DNA of 64,000 nt, from assembly GCF_004101245.1 (NCBI RefSeq), contig NZ_SCIN01000002.1, positions 868,001-932,000 of the forward strand. The letters are read 5' to 3'. Made by a program: the position numbers and the translations under genes. Below are positions 26,165 through 35,113 of this stretch, piece by piece; position 1 is the first letter of the stretch; every line of letters begins with the position of its first letter. The notes beneath the pieces are model-generated. The model was not told the DNA's origin, ran no database searches, and worked only from the letters and a program-made list of their open reading frames with translations. The DNA is from Sphingomonas sp. UV9. GTDB lineage: Bacteria; Pseudomonadota; Alphaproteobacteria; Sphingomonadales; Sphingomonadaceae.

Positions 26165-27529
26165 ATGGCATCCGCAGCCGACCAGATGGCGCAAAGCATC
26201 AGCCTTTCGAAATTCGCGAAGGCGACCGACCTCAAGAAGCGGTTGTGGTTCACGATCGGCGCGCTGATCATTTTCCGCCTGCTCAGCTATGTCCCGCTGC
26301 CGGGTGTCGACCCGACCGCGCTCGGCCTGCTCTCGCAGCAGACGCAGGGCGGCGTGCTCGACTTCTTCAACACCTTCTCGGGTGGCTCGCTCAGCCGCAT
26401 GTCGCTGATCGCGCTCGGCGTGATGCCCTACATCACCGCCTCGATCGTGGTGCAGCTCGCGACCTCGCTGTCGCCGACGCTCGCCGCCATCAAGAAGGAC
26501 GGCGAATCGGGCCGCAAGCGCCTCAACCAGTACACCCGCTACGGCACCGTCGGCCTGACCGCGGTGCAGGGCTATTTCATCGCCGTCGGCCTTGAGACGC
26601 TCGGCGCCGCGCAGGGCATCCAGGCGGTGATCGAGCCCGGCATGATGTTCCGCGTCGCGGCTGTCATCTCGCTGATCGGCGGTACGATGTTCCTGATGTG
26701 GCTCGGCGAGCAGATCACCAGCCGCGGTATCGGCAACGGCGTCTCGCTGATCATTATGGCCGGCATCGTCGCACATCTGCCCGTCACGCTCGTCAACCTG
26801 CTGGAGGGCGGCCGTTCGGGTTCGCTCGATCCGATCAAGCTGATCGGCATCGTCGTCGCGGTGGTCGTGCTGATCCTCTTCATCTGCTTCATGGAGCGCG
26901 CACAGCGCCGCATCCTGATCCAGTATCCCAAGCGCCAGACTCAGCGCGGCATGCAGGCCGATCGCAGCCATCTGCCCCTGAAGATCAACACCGCGGGCGT
27001 CATCCCGCCGATCTTCGCGTCGTCGCTGCTGCTGATGCCGCTGACGATCTCGCAGTTCGCGGGCCAGCGCGTCGCGGGTGAGTCGAAGTGGGGCGATTTC
27101 ATCATCACCCTCAACCAGTATCTGCAGCACGGCAGCCCTGTGTACATGCTGCTGTACGGTGCCGGCATCATCTTCTTCTCGTTCTTCTACACCGCGGTCG
27201 TCTTCAACCCCGAGGAAACCGCCGACAATCTGAAGCGCAACGGCGGGTTCATCCCCGGCATCCGCCCGGGCAAGAACACCGAGAATTACTTCGATTACGT
27301 GCTGACCCGCATCACCGTCATCGGTGCGGCGTATCTGACGATCATCTGCCTGTTGCCCGAATATCTGGTGACCGCGCTGCAGATCCCGTTCTACCTCGGG
27401 GGCACCAGCCTGCTGATCGTCGTCAACGTGACGATGGACACGGTGACGCAGATCCAGTCGCACTTGCTGGCGCACCAGTATGGCGACCTGATCAAGAAGG
27501 CGAAGCTCAAGGGCAATCGACTTCGTTAA
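26165..27529 (+). CDS. secY: Preprotein translocase subunit SecY
   Basis: 454 residues with about ten membrane segments. SecY is the channel of the Sec translocon in the inner membrane. Seen: FRLLSYVPLPGVDPTAL at the first helix, RMSLIALGVMPYITASIVVQL, the plug region, LWLGEQITSRGIGNGVSLII and cytosolic RNPEE-like FNPEETADNLKRNGGFIPGIRPG. It is separated from rplO by a repeat and followed by adk, as in many bacteria. Confidence 0.98.
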   Translation: MASAADQMAQSISLSKFAKATDLKKRLWFTIGALIIFRLLSYVPLPGVDPTALGLLSQQTQGGVLDFFNTFSGGSLSRMSLIALGVMPYITASIVVQLATSLSPTLAAIKKDGESGRKRLNQYTRYGTVGLTAVQGYFIAVGLETLGAAQGIQAVIEPGMMFRVAAVISLIGGTMFLMWLGEQITSRGIGNGVSLIIMAGIVAHLPVTLVNLLEGGRSGSLDPIKLIGIVVAVVVLILFICFMERAQRRILIQYPKRQTQRGMQADRSHLPLKINTAGVIPPIFASSLLLMPLTISQFAGQRVAGESKWGDFIITLNQYLQHGSPVYMLLYGAGIIFFSFFYTAVVFNPEETADNLKRNGGFIPGIRPGKNTENYFDYVLTRITVIGAAYLTIICLLPEYLVTALQIPFYLGGTSLLIVVNVTMDTVTQIQSHLLAHQYGDLIKKAKLKGNRLR

Positions 27530-27581
27530 GCTGCGGGGCTAACCCGATTCAAATCCTGCACGAACGAGGGGAGTGCGTTTC

Positions 27582-28232
27582 GTGAATATCATCCTTCTTG
27601 GACCGCCTGGCGCGGGCAAGGGCACCCAGGCCGCCACGCTCGTCAGCGAGCGCGGCATGGTGCAGCTTTCGACCGGCGACATGCTGCGTGCAGCCGTCGC
27701 CGCCGGAACGCCGGTCGGCCTTCAGGCGAAGTCCGTGATGGCATCGGGCGGTCTCGTCTCGGACGAGATCGTGTCGGGGATCATCGGCGAGCGTCTCGAC
27801 CAGCCGGATACGGAAAAGGGCGTCATCTTTGACGGCTACCCGCGCACCGCTGCACAGGCCGAGGCGCTTGACGGCCTGCTCGCCGATCGTGGTCGCACGC
27901 TCGATTATGTGATCGAGCTTGGCGTCGACGAAGCCGCGCTGATCGACCGCGTCGTCGGCCGCTATACCTGCGCCAAGTGCGGCACGGGCTATCACGATCG
28001 CTACAAGAAGCCGGCGGTAGCGGGTGTCTGCGACGTCTGCGGCTCGACCGAGTTCAAGCGCCGTCCCGACGACAATGCCGAGACGGTCCACAACCGCATG
28101 GCCGAATACCGCGCAAAGACCGCCCCGATCCTACCGATTTACGACGCCCGGGGGTTGGTTCACCGGGTCGACGGCATGGCGGACATCGCCCATGTCGGCG
28201 CGGCGATCGCGGCGATCCTCGACAAGAAGTAA
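27582..28232 (+). CDS. adk: Adenylate kinase with zinc-type lid
   Basis: 216 residues from the GTG at 27582, preceded by GAGGGGAG eight bases upstream. A GTG three codons earlier overlaps that site and is less likely. It converts AMP + ATP to 2 ADP. The P-loop GPPGAGKGTQ, the AMP site STGDMLRAA and FDGYPRT are intact. The lid carries CAKC...CDVC (two CxxC pairs), the zinc-binding long form. It follows secY; rpsM, rpsK, rpoA and rplQ do not follow. Confidence 0.97.
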   Translation: MNIILLGPPGAGKGTQAATLVSERGMVQLSTGDMLRAAVAAGTPVGLQAKSVMASGGLVSDEIVSGIIGERLDQPDTEKGVIFDGYPRTAAQAEALDGLLADRGRTLDYVIELGVDEAALIDRVVGRYTCAKCGTGYHDRYKKPAVAGVCDVCGSTEFKRRPDDNAETVHNRMAEYRAKTAPILPIYDARGLVHRVDGMADIAHVGAAIAAILDKK

Positions 28233-28263
28233 CGCGCGCGAGGCGTTGGCCGCGACCCAAACC

Positions 28264-28320
28264 TGGTTCCCCCGCGAAGGCGGGGGCCCAGCTTGGGCTT
28301 CCGCCTTCGCGGGAGAACAA
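28264..28320. repeat. Palindromic repeat, CCCGCGAAGGCGGG family
   Basis: TTCCCCCGCGAAGGCGGGGG, then CCCAGCTTGGGC, then CCGCCTTCGCGGGAGAACAA. Same design as the copy at 4636-4691. First of two repeats in the 560-base gap between adk and the response regulator. Confidence 0.75.
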
Positions 28321-28410
28321 GCGTCGCAGGGGTTCCGGCAGTGTTCTAGTGCCGTCGCATTCTAGCGCTGCAGCCCCGGCACGACCCCATATTATCCGTC
28401 CCCTCTCCTT

Positions 28411-28514
28411 CGTCCCGGCGAACGCCGGGATCCACGGACACGGCGGACCAAGCGATGGCGTACAATCACCACCCACCACGAAACCGTGGGTCCCGGCGTT
28501 CGCCGGGATGACGG
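28411..28514. repeat. Palindromic repeat, CGTCCCGGCGAACGCCGGGA family
   Basis: Left arm CGTCCCGGCGAACGCCGGGA, then TCCACGG, about 55 bases, CCGTGGG, then the inverted arm TCCCGGCGTTCGCCGGGATG. A different sequence family but the same layout as the other palindromes here (outer hairpin arms around complementary inner CCACGG / CCGTGG). Confidence 0.75.
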
Positions 28515-28745
28515 AGGGTGAGTGTGACCGCGTTTTGAAAAAGAATGATGCCGGGCCGATTGCTGGCATGCCAGTCGTCACGCCTTGTGCCCCCGGCCGA
28601 AATACCACACCCCAAACATGACGAAATTGTCATCCGTCGGTCATCGCCCTGACCCCCCGCCCGATCCTAAAAGAAACCCGCAGCCGACGACGGTCGCACG
28701 AGTTTCCAGAGATCGGTGCCCGTCACTCCCGGGGGTACCGTGGGG
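28515..28745. other. Gene-free stretch upstream of the response regulator
   Basis: No supported gene. Contains GTCATCCGTCGGTCATCG near 28629-28646 (short direct repeat of GTCATC) and AAAAGAAAC. It probably includes the promoter of the two-component operon, which I could not define. Confidence 0.35.
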
Positions 28746-28785
28746 GCCGGCGGAAAGGGTTCTTTCTGCCGGCCTTTCCGTTTAT
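28746..28785 (+). terminator. Terminator-like hairpin just upstream of the response regulator
   Basis: GCCGGCGGAAAG-GGTT-CTTTCTGCCGGC (12 pairs, one G-U) followed by CTTTCCGTTT. It ends 11 bases before the ATG at 28797, so it acts either as the terminator of transcripts from adk or as an attenuator of the two-component operon. Confidence 0.6.
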
Positions 28786-28796
28786 GAGGACCGGAG

Positions 28797-29528
28797 ATGG
28801 TGACCGATTTCGGTGGCAGGGAAGGTGAGACCGCGTTGAGCCGCAAGATTCTGATCGTCGAGGACGACGCCTCGACATCCGCCTATCTTGCCAAAGGCTT
28901 GGCCGAAGCGGGTCATGCGATCGAAGCCTGTGCCGACGGCCGCGACGGCCTGTTCCTCGCCAGCGAAGGCATCTTCGACCTCATCATCGCCGATCGCATG
29001 CTGCCCGGGCTCGACGGGCTGTCGATGGTCAGCGCGATTCGCGCGGCCGGCATTGCCACGCCTGTCCTGATCCTTTCCGCACTCGCCGCCGTCGACGACC
29101 GCGTCGATGGCCTCAAGGCCGGAGCCGACGACTATCTCTGCAAGCCTTTCTCGTTCGCCGAATTGTCCGCGCGAATTGAAGCGCTCGTCCGTCGCTCCGA
29201 CCGCGCCGCGACCGAGCCGCAGAAGACCAAGCTCTCGGTCGGTGATCTCGAGATCGACCTGCTCGCGCGCGCGGTGTCGCGTGCCGGGCGTTCGATCCCG
29301 CTCGGCGCCCGCGAATTCAACCTGCTCGAATTCCTTGCGCGGCATGCCGGGCAGGTCGTCACGCGGACGATGATGCTCGAGAAGATCTGGAATTACCATT
29401 TCGACCCGGGCTCGAACGTGGTCGACGTTCACATCGGTCGCCTGCGTCGCAAGCTCGAGGACGGCTTCCCCACGCCGATCCTGCACACGGTGCGCGGGGC
29501 AGGATACCGGCTCGCCGTCGAAGGCTGA
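28797..29528 (+). CDS. OmpR/PhoB-type response regulator
   Basis: 243 residues. Receiver domain with the acidic pair in LIVEDDAS, phosphoacceptor Asp66 in IIADRMLPGLDG and the conserved Lys in DDYLCKPFSF. The winged-helix DNA-binding domain follows (PLGAREFNLLEFLARHAGQ ... VVDVHIGRLRRKLE). The ATG at 28797 has CCGGAG next to it; a TTG at codon 14 (LSRKILI), with GGGAAGGTGAG upstream, is an alternative start. Seven bases separate it from its kinase. Output genes are unknown. Confidence 0.93.
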   Translation: MVTDFGGREGETALSRKILIVEDDASTSAYLAKGLAEAGHAIEACADGRDGLFLASEGIFDLIIADRMLPGLDGLSMVSAIRAAGIATPVLILSALAAVDDRVDGLKAGADDYLCKPFSFAELSARIEALVRRSDRAATEPQKTKLSVGDLEIDLLARAVSRAGRSIPLGAREFNLLEFLARHAGQVVTRTMMLEKIWNYHFDPGSNVVDVHIGRLRRKLEDGFPTPILHTVRGAGYRLAVEG

Positions 29529-29534
29529 TCCGCA

Positions 29535-30884
29535 GTGGCGATTCGCCTTTCGGTAACCGCCCGGATCGCACTCCTATCGATCGCACTGGCGCTCGTTTCC
29601 AACCTCGCGCTGGTCGGCTTCGTCTGGAAGACGACCAGCGCCGACGCGATCGACGCGATCCGCCGCGAGACTACCGAACAATCCGAGGCGTTGCGCGCGG
29701 TATGGCGCAGCGGCGGACTGATCGCGGTGCGGCAGGCGATCGACAGCGCCGTCGTTCCGGGTGACGTGTCGCTGGTGCTCGCCGTAATCGATCCCAAGGG
29801 CCGCGCAGTCGTCGGTATCTCGCCTTCGCGCCTCGCCGTGCCGCTCCGCGTCACGCAATTCCGAATCGCACGGCTGGGCGCGGACGAACTCTGGTCTGCG
29901 CGAGAGACCGGATACGCGCTCCACCCGCTCGGCGATTACTGGCTTCTCACCGGGCGTAATCTCGACCTGATCGCCGCCGAGGAACGCGCGATCGAGCGGG
30001 CGCTCGCGGTCGCCGTTTTCCTGTCGCTCGCATTGGGCGTGCTCGGCGGACTCGTCCTTACACGCTACGTCGGGCGCCGCCTCGACGGTATCGCCAAGGC
30101 GATCGAGGCGGCGGGCGAGGGCGATCTCTCGCGTCGCGTCGACGTCATCGCGGGGGGAGGCGACGCGTTCGATCGCCTGGCGGCGCGGCTCAACGTCATG
30201 CTCGGCAAGCTCGAGGGGGTGATGGCCGAACTGCGGATCGTCACCGACAGCCTCGCGCACGACCTCCGCTCGCCGCTTGCCCGCCTGCGCACCAAGACCG
30301 AGCAGGCGGTGCTGATCGCCGATCCCGATGCGCGAGAAGCTGCGCTTGGCGGTCTGCTGGTCGAAACCGACCTCGTCATGCGGATGCTGACGATGGTGAT
30401 CGAGATCAGCCGCTCGGGCTCGGTTTCGCGCGATCGTTTCATCGAGGTGTCTCCGGCCGACCTGCTCGAAGAGATCGGCGAACTCTACGCCCCCGTCGCG
30501 GAGGATGCCGGGCTGGTCTTCACGATCGCGATCGACGATCGCCCGCCGCCGATGAAGCTGCACCGTGAACTCATCAGCCAGGCGATCACCAACCTGATCG
30601 ACAACGCGCTCCGTCACGGCGCGGGGGGCGGCGAAGTTACCTTGCGGATCGTCCACCGCACCGACGGCGTCGCGATCCAGGTCGAAGACCGTGGCCCGGG
30701 CATCGCCGCCGCCGACCGCGCGCAGGCGTTGAAACGCTTCGGCCGCCTCGACAGCGCACGCTCCACCCCCGGTGCCGGTCTCGGCATGGCCCTGATCGAA
30801 GCGGTCGCGCGTCTCCACGACGGCCATTTCGAACTCGCCGACAACGCCCCCGGCCTCGTCGCGCGCATAGTCCTCCCTCTCTGA
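29535..30884 (+). CDS. Sensor histidine kinase
   Basis: 449 residues from a GTG start. Two membrane segments (about 11-31 and 156-176) enclose a periplasmic sensor of about 120 residues, followed by a HAMP region (TRYVGRRLDGIAKAIEAAG). His242 lies in SLAHDLRSPLARLRTKTEQ. The ATPase domain shows NLIDNALRHG, DRGPGI and GAGLGMALIEAVARLH. Seven bases after its response regulator. The signal is unknown; the kinase is of the QseC/TctE-like class by general layout. Confidence 0.93.
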   Translation: MAIRLSVTARIALLSIALALVSNLALVGFVWKTTSADAIDAIRRETTEQSEALRAVWRSGGLIAVRQAIDSAVVPGDVSLVLAVIDPKGRAVVGISPSRLAVPLRVTQFRIARLGADELWSARETGYALHPLGDYWLLTGRNLDLIAAEERAIERALAVAVFLSLALGVLGGLVLTRYVGRRLDGIAKAIEAAGEGDLSRRVDVIAGGGDAFDRLAARLNVMLGKLEGVMAELRIVTDSLAHDLRSPLARLRTKTEQAVLIADPDAREAALGGLLVETDLVMRMLTMVIEISRSGSVSRDRFIEVSPADLLEEIGELYAPVAEDAGLVFTIAIDDRPPPMKLHRELISQAITNLIDNALRHGAGGGEVTLRIVHRTDGVAIQVEDRGPGIAAADRAQALKRFGRLDSARSTPGAGLGMALIEAVARLHDGHFELADNAPGLVARIVLPL

Positions 30885-30886
30885 TC

Positions 30887-31021
30887 CTCCCCCCTCTCAT
30901 CCTCCCCCGCCAGGGGGAGGTGGCTGGCGCTTGCCAGACGGAGGGGGAGGAAAGGGTAACTTCGGTTTCGTGTCCTCCCCCTCCGTCGCTTCGCGCCACG
31001 CCCCCTGGCGGGGGAGGATCG
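30887..31021. repeat. CTCCCC-family palindromic repeat
   Basis: TCCTCCCCCGCCAGGGGGAG with GACGGAGGGGGAGGA, a spacer of about 30 bases, then CTCCCCCTCCGTCGCTTCGC and a CCCCCTGGCGGGGGAGGAT arm. It lies between the histidine kinase and the transporter; a truncated extra CCTCCCCCCT precedes it. Confidence 0.8.
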
Positions 31022-31070
31022 TGGACGGCAATCGGTTGACCAGATCGGCGGGCGGGGCGATGCCCATGTT

Positions 31071-32330
31071 ATGACGACGCTCGCCTCAAACCGCCGCATC
31101 CTCGCCGCCAGCCTGGTCGGCACCGCGGTCGAGTTCTACGATTTCTACATCTACGCGACCGCCGCGGCGCTCGTGTTCGGCCCACTGTTCTTCTCCGGGC
31201 AATCCGATTCGGCGCAGTTGCTGCTCAGCTATGCGACGTTCGGGCTGGCGTTCGTCGCCCGCCCCGTCGGCGCGGTCGTGTTCGGGCATTTCGGTGATCG
31301 CGTAGGGCGCAAGTCCACCCTCGTCGCGTCGCTGCTGCTGATGGGGGGATCGACCGTCGGTATCGCATTCCTGCCCACCTACGCGCAGGTCGGCTGGATC
31401 GCCCCGGCGTTGCTGTGCCTGATGCGGCTCGGGCAGGGGCTTGGGCTTGGCGGCGAATGGGGCGGGGCGGCGTTGCTCGCGGTCGAGAACGCGCCGCCGC
31501 ACCGCAAGAACACCTGGGGCATGTTCCCGCCACTCGGGGCGCCAGTAGGCTTCCTCGCGGCCAATGGGCTCTTCCTGATCATCGGTCTGGTGCTCGACGA
31601 TGCGCAGTTCCTGGCCTGGGGCTGGCGCATCCCGTTCCTGCTGAGCGCGATCCTCGTCGGGCTCGGGTTATGGGTGCGCCTCAAGCTGACCGAGACGCCC
31701 GTCTTCCTCGAAGCCGAGGCGACCGAGGCTTTGCCCAAGGTGCCGATCGCGACGCTGCTCACCAAGCACCTCCGCGCGACGCTGGCCGGCACGTTCGGCG
31801 TGATCGCGTGCTTCGCCTTGTTCTACCTCGCGACGGCGTTTGCGCTTGGATACGGCACGAAGACGCTCGGCTATTCGCGCGAGGCGTTCCTGTCGGTCGA
31901 ACTGATCGCGATCTGGTTCCTCGCGGGCGGCGTGATCGTCGCGAGCGTGCTCGCGGACCGGCATTCCGCGGCACGGATGCTGGCGATCGGGTTCGCCGGG
32001 TGCATCGGCGTCGGTGCGTTGATGGGGCCGATGCTGGGCTCGGGATCGCTGTTCACGGTGTGGCTGTGGCTGTCGGGCGCGCTGTTCGTGATGGGGTTCG
32101 CGTACGGGCCGCTCGGCGGGTGGTTGCCGAGCCTGTTTCCAGCGGGGGTGCGCTACACCGGCGTGTCGATGACGTTCAACCTGGGCGGCGTGCTCGGCGG
32201 GGCGCTGGCGCCGATCGTGGCGGAGGCGCTGGCACCGCGCGGGTTGTGGCTGGTCGGGGGGTATCTGATGGCCGCGGGCGTGCTGAGCCTCGGTGGGCTG
32301 CTGATCCTGGGGCGCAGCACCGACCAGTAG
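31071..32330 (+). CDS. MFS transporter, metabolite:H+ symporter (MHS) type
   Basis: 419 residues with about 12 membrane segments. The N-terminus (SLVGTAVEFYDFYIYATAAA) and the motif in the first cytoplasmic loop (GHFGDRVGRKSTLVASLLLM) are typical of the ProP/ShiA/KgtP-like MHS family. GQGLGLGGEWGGAALLAVE in helix 4-5 also fits. The substrate, probably an organic acid or osmolyte, cannot be told. Single gene after a palindromic repeat; convergent with rsmD. Confidence 0.88.
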   Translation: MTTLASNRRILAASLVGTAVEFYDFYIYATAAALVFGPLFFSGQSDSAQLLLSYATFGLAFVARPVGAVVFGHFGDRVGRKSTLVASLLLMGGSTVGIAFLPTYAQVGWIAPALLCLMRLGQGLGLGGEWGGAALLAVENAPPHRKNTWGMFPPLGAPVGFLAANGLFLIIGLVLDDAQFLAWGWRIPFLLSAILVGLGLWVRLKLTETPVFLEAEATEALPKVPIATLLTKHLRATLAGTFGVIACFALFYLATAFALGYGTKTLGYSREAFLSVELIAIWFLAGGVIVASVLADRHSAARMLAIGFAGCIGVGALMGPMLGSGSLFTVWLWLSGALFVMGFAYGPLGGWLPSLFPAGVRYTGVSMTFNLGGVLGGALAPIVAEALAPRGLWLVGGYLMAAGVLSLGGLLILGRSTDQ

Positions 32331-32332
32331 AG

Positions 32333-32358
32333 TGTTCTCCCGCCTTCGCGGGAGAACA
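32333..32358. terminator. Perfect palindrome between convergent MFS and rsmD genes
   Basis: TGTTCTCCCGC pairs with GCGGGAGAACA around CTTC: 11 bp without mismatch. It lies two bases after the MFS stop and two before the rsmD stop, so it can fold on both transcripts. Its sequence belongs to the CCCGCGAAGGCGGG repeat family, suggesting a repeat put to use as a bidirectional terminator. No T tract. Confidence 0.5.
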
Positions 32359-32360
32359 GG

Positions 32361-32897
32361 CTAGATGGGGCGGAGCAACGTGAGACGGGCCTTGCCGTGC
32401 ACGCGTGTCGCGTCGACCTCGAAGCCTGCGAGTTCGACGATCTCGGCTTTTGCCGTTTCCAGGCTGATCCACGTGGCGGGACCGGTCCAGCCCAGCCGCG
32501 CCAGCTTGTCGAGCGCAACCAGCCCCGCGCCGGTATTGTACGGCGGGTCCATCAGGATCACGTCGAGCGGCGCGGGTGCCGGCCCCAGCGCCATCACCGA
32601 CGTAGCGCGGACATCGCCGCGAATCTCCAGCTTGGCCAGGTTGGCCTTGAGCGCATCCACGGCCAGCTTGTCCGATTCGACGAACATGCACGTCGCCGCC
32701 CCGCGCGAGAGCGCCTCGATGCCAAGCGCGCCTGAGCCTGCGAACAGATCGGCGACCGCAAGGCCCTCGAAACTACCCACCCGGCTCGTCAGCATCGAGA
32801 ACAAGGTCTCGCGCATCCGATCGGCGGTGGGGCGGGTCGAATCACCCTTGGGCGCGACGATCTGGCGCCCGCGAAACTTCCCCGAGATGATCCGCAT
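32361..32897 (-). CDS. rsmD: 16S rRNA (guanine966-N2)-methyltransferase
   Basis: 178 residues. RsmD methylates G966 of 16S rRNA using S-adenosylmethionine. The SAM motif ADLFAGSGALGIEALSRGA, the acidic MFVESDK and the catalytic DPPY (residues 117-120) are visible. N-terminus MRIISGKFRGRQIVAPKG is typical. The start overlaps the rluB stop by one base, so the two rRNA-modification genes are coupled. Confidence 0.96.
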   Translation of the reverse strand: MRIISGKFRGRQIVAPKGDSTRPTADRMRETLFSMLTSRVGSFEGLAVADLFAGSGALGIEALSRGAATCMFVESDKLAVDALKANLAKLEIRGDVRATSVMALGPAPAPLDVILMDPPYNTGAGLVALDKLARLGWTGPATWISLETAKAEIVELAGFEVDATRVHGKARLTLLRPI

Positions 32898-34477
32898 CAG
32901 CGCTTCCCTCCACGCGGCGCCTTGGGCGGATGACCGCGCCCGCCCGATGGGCCCTTGCCGGGTGCAGCCGGCCGATTGCCACGCTCTGGCCGGGCAGGAC
33001 TCTCCGAGCGCATTGGCCGCGGCTCGGCACCGGGCCGACCCTGCGCGCTACGGGCGGCCCGCTTGTCGAGCGAACCGCGCGCCCGCGAATCGTCGGCCTG
33101 CGGACGGAAACCACGCTGCGGCTCCTGCCGCGGCGGTGTAGCTGCACGCGGCGACGGAGTACCGCCAGCACCGACGCGCGACGGCGCGGCACGATCGCGC
33201 GGCGGCTTGGCGGCGCGGAAATGCTTGATCTTCGGGCTGGTGCTCAGCTCCTCGCCGCGATCCGCCCGCTCCTGCCGCACATACGGCTTCGACGTATCGC
33301 CCGCGGTCGGCCGCGCATGATGCGCGCCCGTCGGCCGGGTAGCGTTGCGTGCGTCGGGCCGTGCCCAGGGATCGTTGACGTCGCCGCGCTGCATCGCCGC
33401 GGTCGGCCGGATCCGCTCGGGACGGGCAGGGCGCACCGGACGCGCAGCCGGTGCCGCACCGCTGGAGAAACCGGAGCTTGCCGGCGCCGTGTACGGGGTC
33501 CGCGCAGGCGCCGATCGCGGCGTGCGCTCGGGCCGCGCACTCGGCGCCGACCGTGGTGCGTTGCTGCCACGTTGCGTCGAGCGGGCACCGATGCCGGCCC
33601 CCGCGCCGGCACTCGCGCTGATCCCGATGTTCGCGCGCGCACCCGGACCCTCGGGCTTGCCGCGCGCCAACTCCTTCTGGAATGCGACGACGTCGTGCTG
33701 GAGCACTTCGCCGATCTGGCCGGGCGGCAGCTCGCCGAGGATGAACGGGCCGTAGCGCGTCCGGATCAGCCGCGAGACCTGAAGCCCGAGATGCTCGAGC
33801 ACACGGCGGACTTCGCGGTTCTTGCCCTCGGTCAGGATCATCTCGATCCAGACGTTCGCGCCGGTGCGCCGCTCGATATTGGCATTGATCGAGCCGTAGC
33901 GGACGCCCTCGATCTCGATCCCCTCGATCAAATCGTCGAGCTGCTGCTGCGTGATGTTGCCATAGGCGCGCGCACGATAGGCGCGCTCGACGCCGGTCGC
34001 GGGCAATTCGAGCTGGCGCTTCAATCCACCATCGGTGGTCATCAGCAACAGCCCCTCGGTGTTGAGATCGAGGCGGCCGACCGGCACCAGCCGCGGCAGG
34101 TCCTGCGGCAGGCGGTCGTAGATCGTCGTGCGCCCGGCCGGATCGCGCTCGGTGACGAGCAGCCCGGTCGGCTTGTGGTACAGGAAGAGTCGTGCCGAAC
34201 TCGGCGCCTCGACCGGGTCGCCGTCGACCGTCACGCCGTTGAGATTGCGCAGGATCGTCGCCGGGGTATCGAGCGTCGAGCCGTTGAGCGCGACGCGGCC
34301 CTCGGCGATCATCCGTTCGATATCGCGGCGCGAGGCGATCCCGGCGCGGGCGAGCAGCTTGGCGATCCGGTCGCCCTTGATCGGTGCGGCGGTAGTGCCC
34401 GGGGCAGCTTCGGGGGAGGTTGCAGGCGCGTCGTTCGACGGGCTGGCAGTCGGGTTATCGTCTTTTGAAGTCGTCAT
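32897..34477 (-). CDS. rluB: Pseudouridine synthase RluB-like with long basic tail
   Basis: 526 residues. An N-terminal acidic/Pro-rich leader (1-34) precedes an S4 domain (about 36-83) and the RsuA/RluB catalytic domain with GRLDLNTEGLLL (catalytic Asp137). Conserved family segments end near residue 275. The remaining 250 residues are low-complexity, rich in Arg, Pro, Ala and Gly, and probably disordered and RNA-binding. RluB modifies U2605 of 23S rRNA; assignment between RluB and RsuA-like paralogues is by general similarity. Coupled to rsmD. Confidence 0.9.
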   Translation of the reverse strand: MTTSKDDNPTASPSNDAPATSPEAAPGTTAAPIKGDRIAKLLARAGIASRRDIERMIAEGRVALNGSTLDTPATILRNLNGVTVDGDPVEAPSSARLFLYHKPTGLLVTERDPAGRTTIYDRLPQDLPRLVPVGRLDLNTEGLLLMTTDGGLKRQLELPATGVERAYRARAYGNITQQQLDDLIEGIEIEGVRYGSINANIERRTGANVWIEMILTEGKNREVRRVLEHLGLQVSRLIRTRYGPFILGELPPGQIGEVLQHDVVAFQKELARGKPEGPGARANIGISASAGAGAGIGARSTQRGSNAPRSAPSARPERTPRSAPARTPYTAPASSGFSSGAAPAARPVRPARPERIRPTAAMQRGDVNDPWARPDARNATRPTGAHHARPTAGDTSKPYVRQERADRGEELSTSPKIKHFRAAKPPRDRAAPSRVGAGGTPSPRAATPPRQEPQRGFRPQADDSRARGSLDKRAARSAQGRPGAEPRPMRSESPARPERGNRPAAPGKGPSGGRGHPPKAPRGGKR

Positions 34478-34596
34478 GGCGCGGCTGATACTATGGATCG
34501 GCCTCCAGCGCGAAATATTTGCGACCGTTCGTGCTGCGGCGCGTTAAGACACGCGAACGTAACGACCTTTCGTTAGCGTCCGGGGGCCTTGCGGCA

Positions 34597-35028
34597 ATGT
34601 TGTTCGGGAAGAAGAAGCGGCAGATTATCCGGCTCCTCGTGGTCGAGGACGAGCCGTTGGTGGCGTTCGATACCGAATATTTCCTGACCGAGGCGGATTT
34701 CACGATCGTCGCGACGATCGACCGGGTCGCCGAGGCACTGCTGATCCTGGAAAGCGACACCGTGGTCGATCTGGTCCTGGTCGACGTGAACCTCGCCGAC
34801 GGGTCGGGCGTCGACGTCGCCCGCGCGGCGCAGGCTTGCGGCGTGCCGGTCATGTTCGTGACCGGAAGCTGCCCGGTCGAAGCGACCACGCTCGCGGCCG
34901 GCTGCATGGCCAAGCCCTACGTACCGCGCGATCTGATTGCTGCGATCGAGGCGATCGAGGCGATGATCGGCGGCAAAAAGCCGAAGCGCGTGCCTTCGGG
35001 GTTCACGCTGTTCGAAGCAAAAGCCTGA
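34597..35028 (+). CDS. Stand-alone receiver-domain protein
   Basis: 143 residues from the ATG at 34597; the frame extends upstream to a TTG at 34519 but that part lacks domain-like sequence. Receiver domain with acidic pair in LLVVEDEPLV, Asp63 in LVLVDVNLADGSG, and the conserved Lys in GCMAKPYVPRD. No output domain; a short basic tail follows (GGKKPKRVPSGFTLFEAKA). No cognate kinase beside it, so its partner is unknown. It is divergent from rluB and precedes the AmpG-like gene. Confidence 0.85.
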   Translation: MLFGKKKRQIIRLLVVEDEPLVAFDTEYFLTEADFTIVATIDRVAEALLILESDTVVDLVLVDVNLADGSGVDVARAAQACGVPVMFVTGSCPVEATTLAAGCMAKPYVPRDLIAAIEAIEAMIGGKKPKRVPSGFTLFEAKA

Positions 35029-35113
35029 CGTTTGCCGCCTTCCATCGCCTGACGGGTAGCGCATCGGCGATTTCCCGTTAGGGTCCGCGCAAGCGAGTGG
35101 GAGCGTAAGTGCG

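Noticed and set aside
26078..27475. 465-codon antisense frame over secY
   Set aside because: Gln/Asp/Arg-rich reverse image of the SecY membrane helices; no domain.
34560..34600. Possible EcfG-type stress promoter (GGAAC-N16/17-CGTT) upstream of the receiver gene
   Set aside because: The GAAC and CGTT words are about 12 bases apart, too close, and the -35 word is imperfect.
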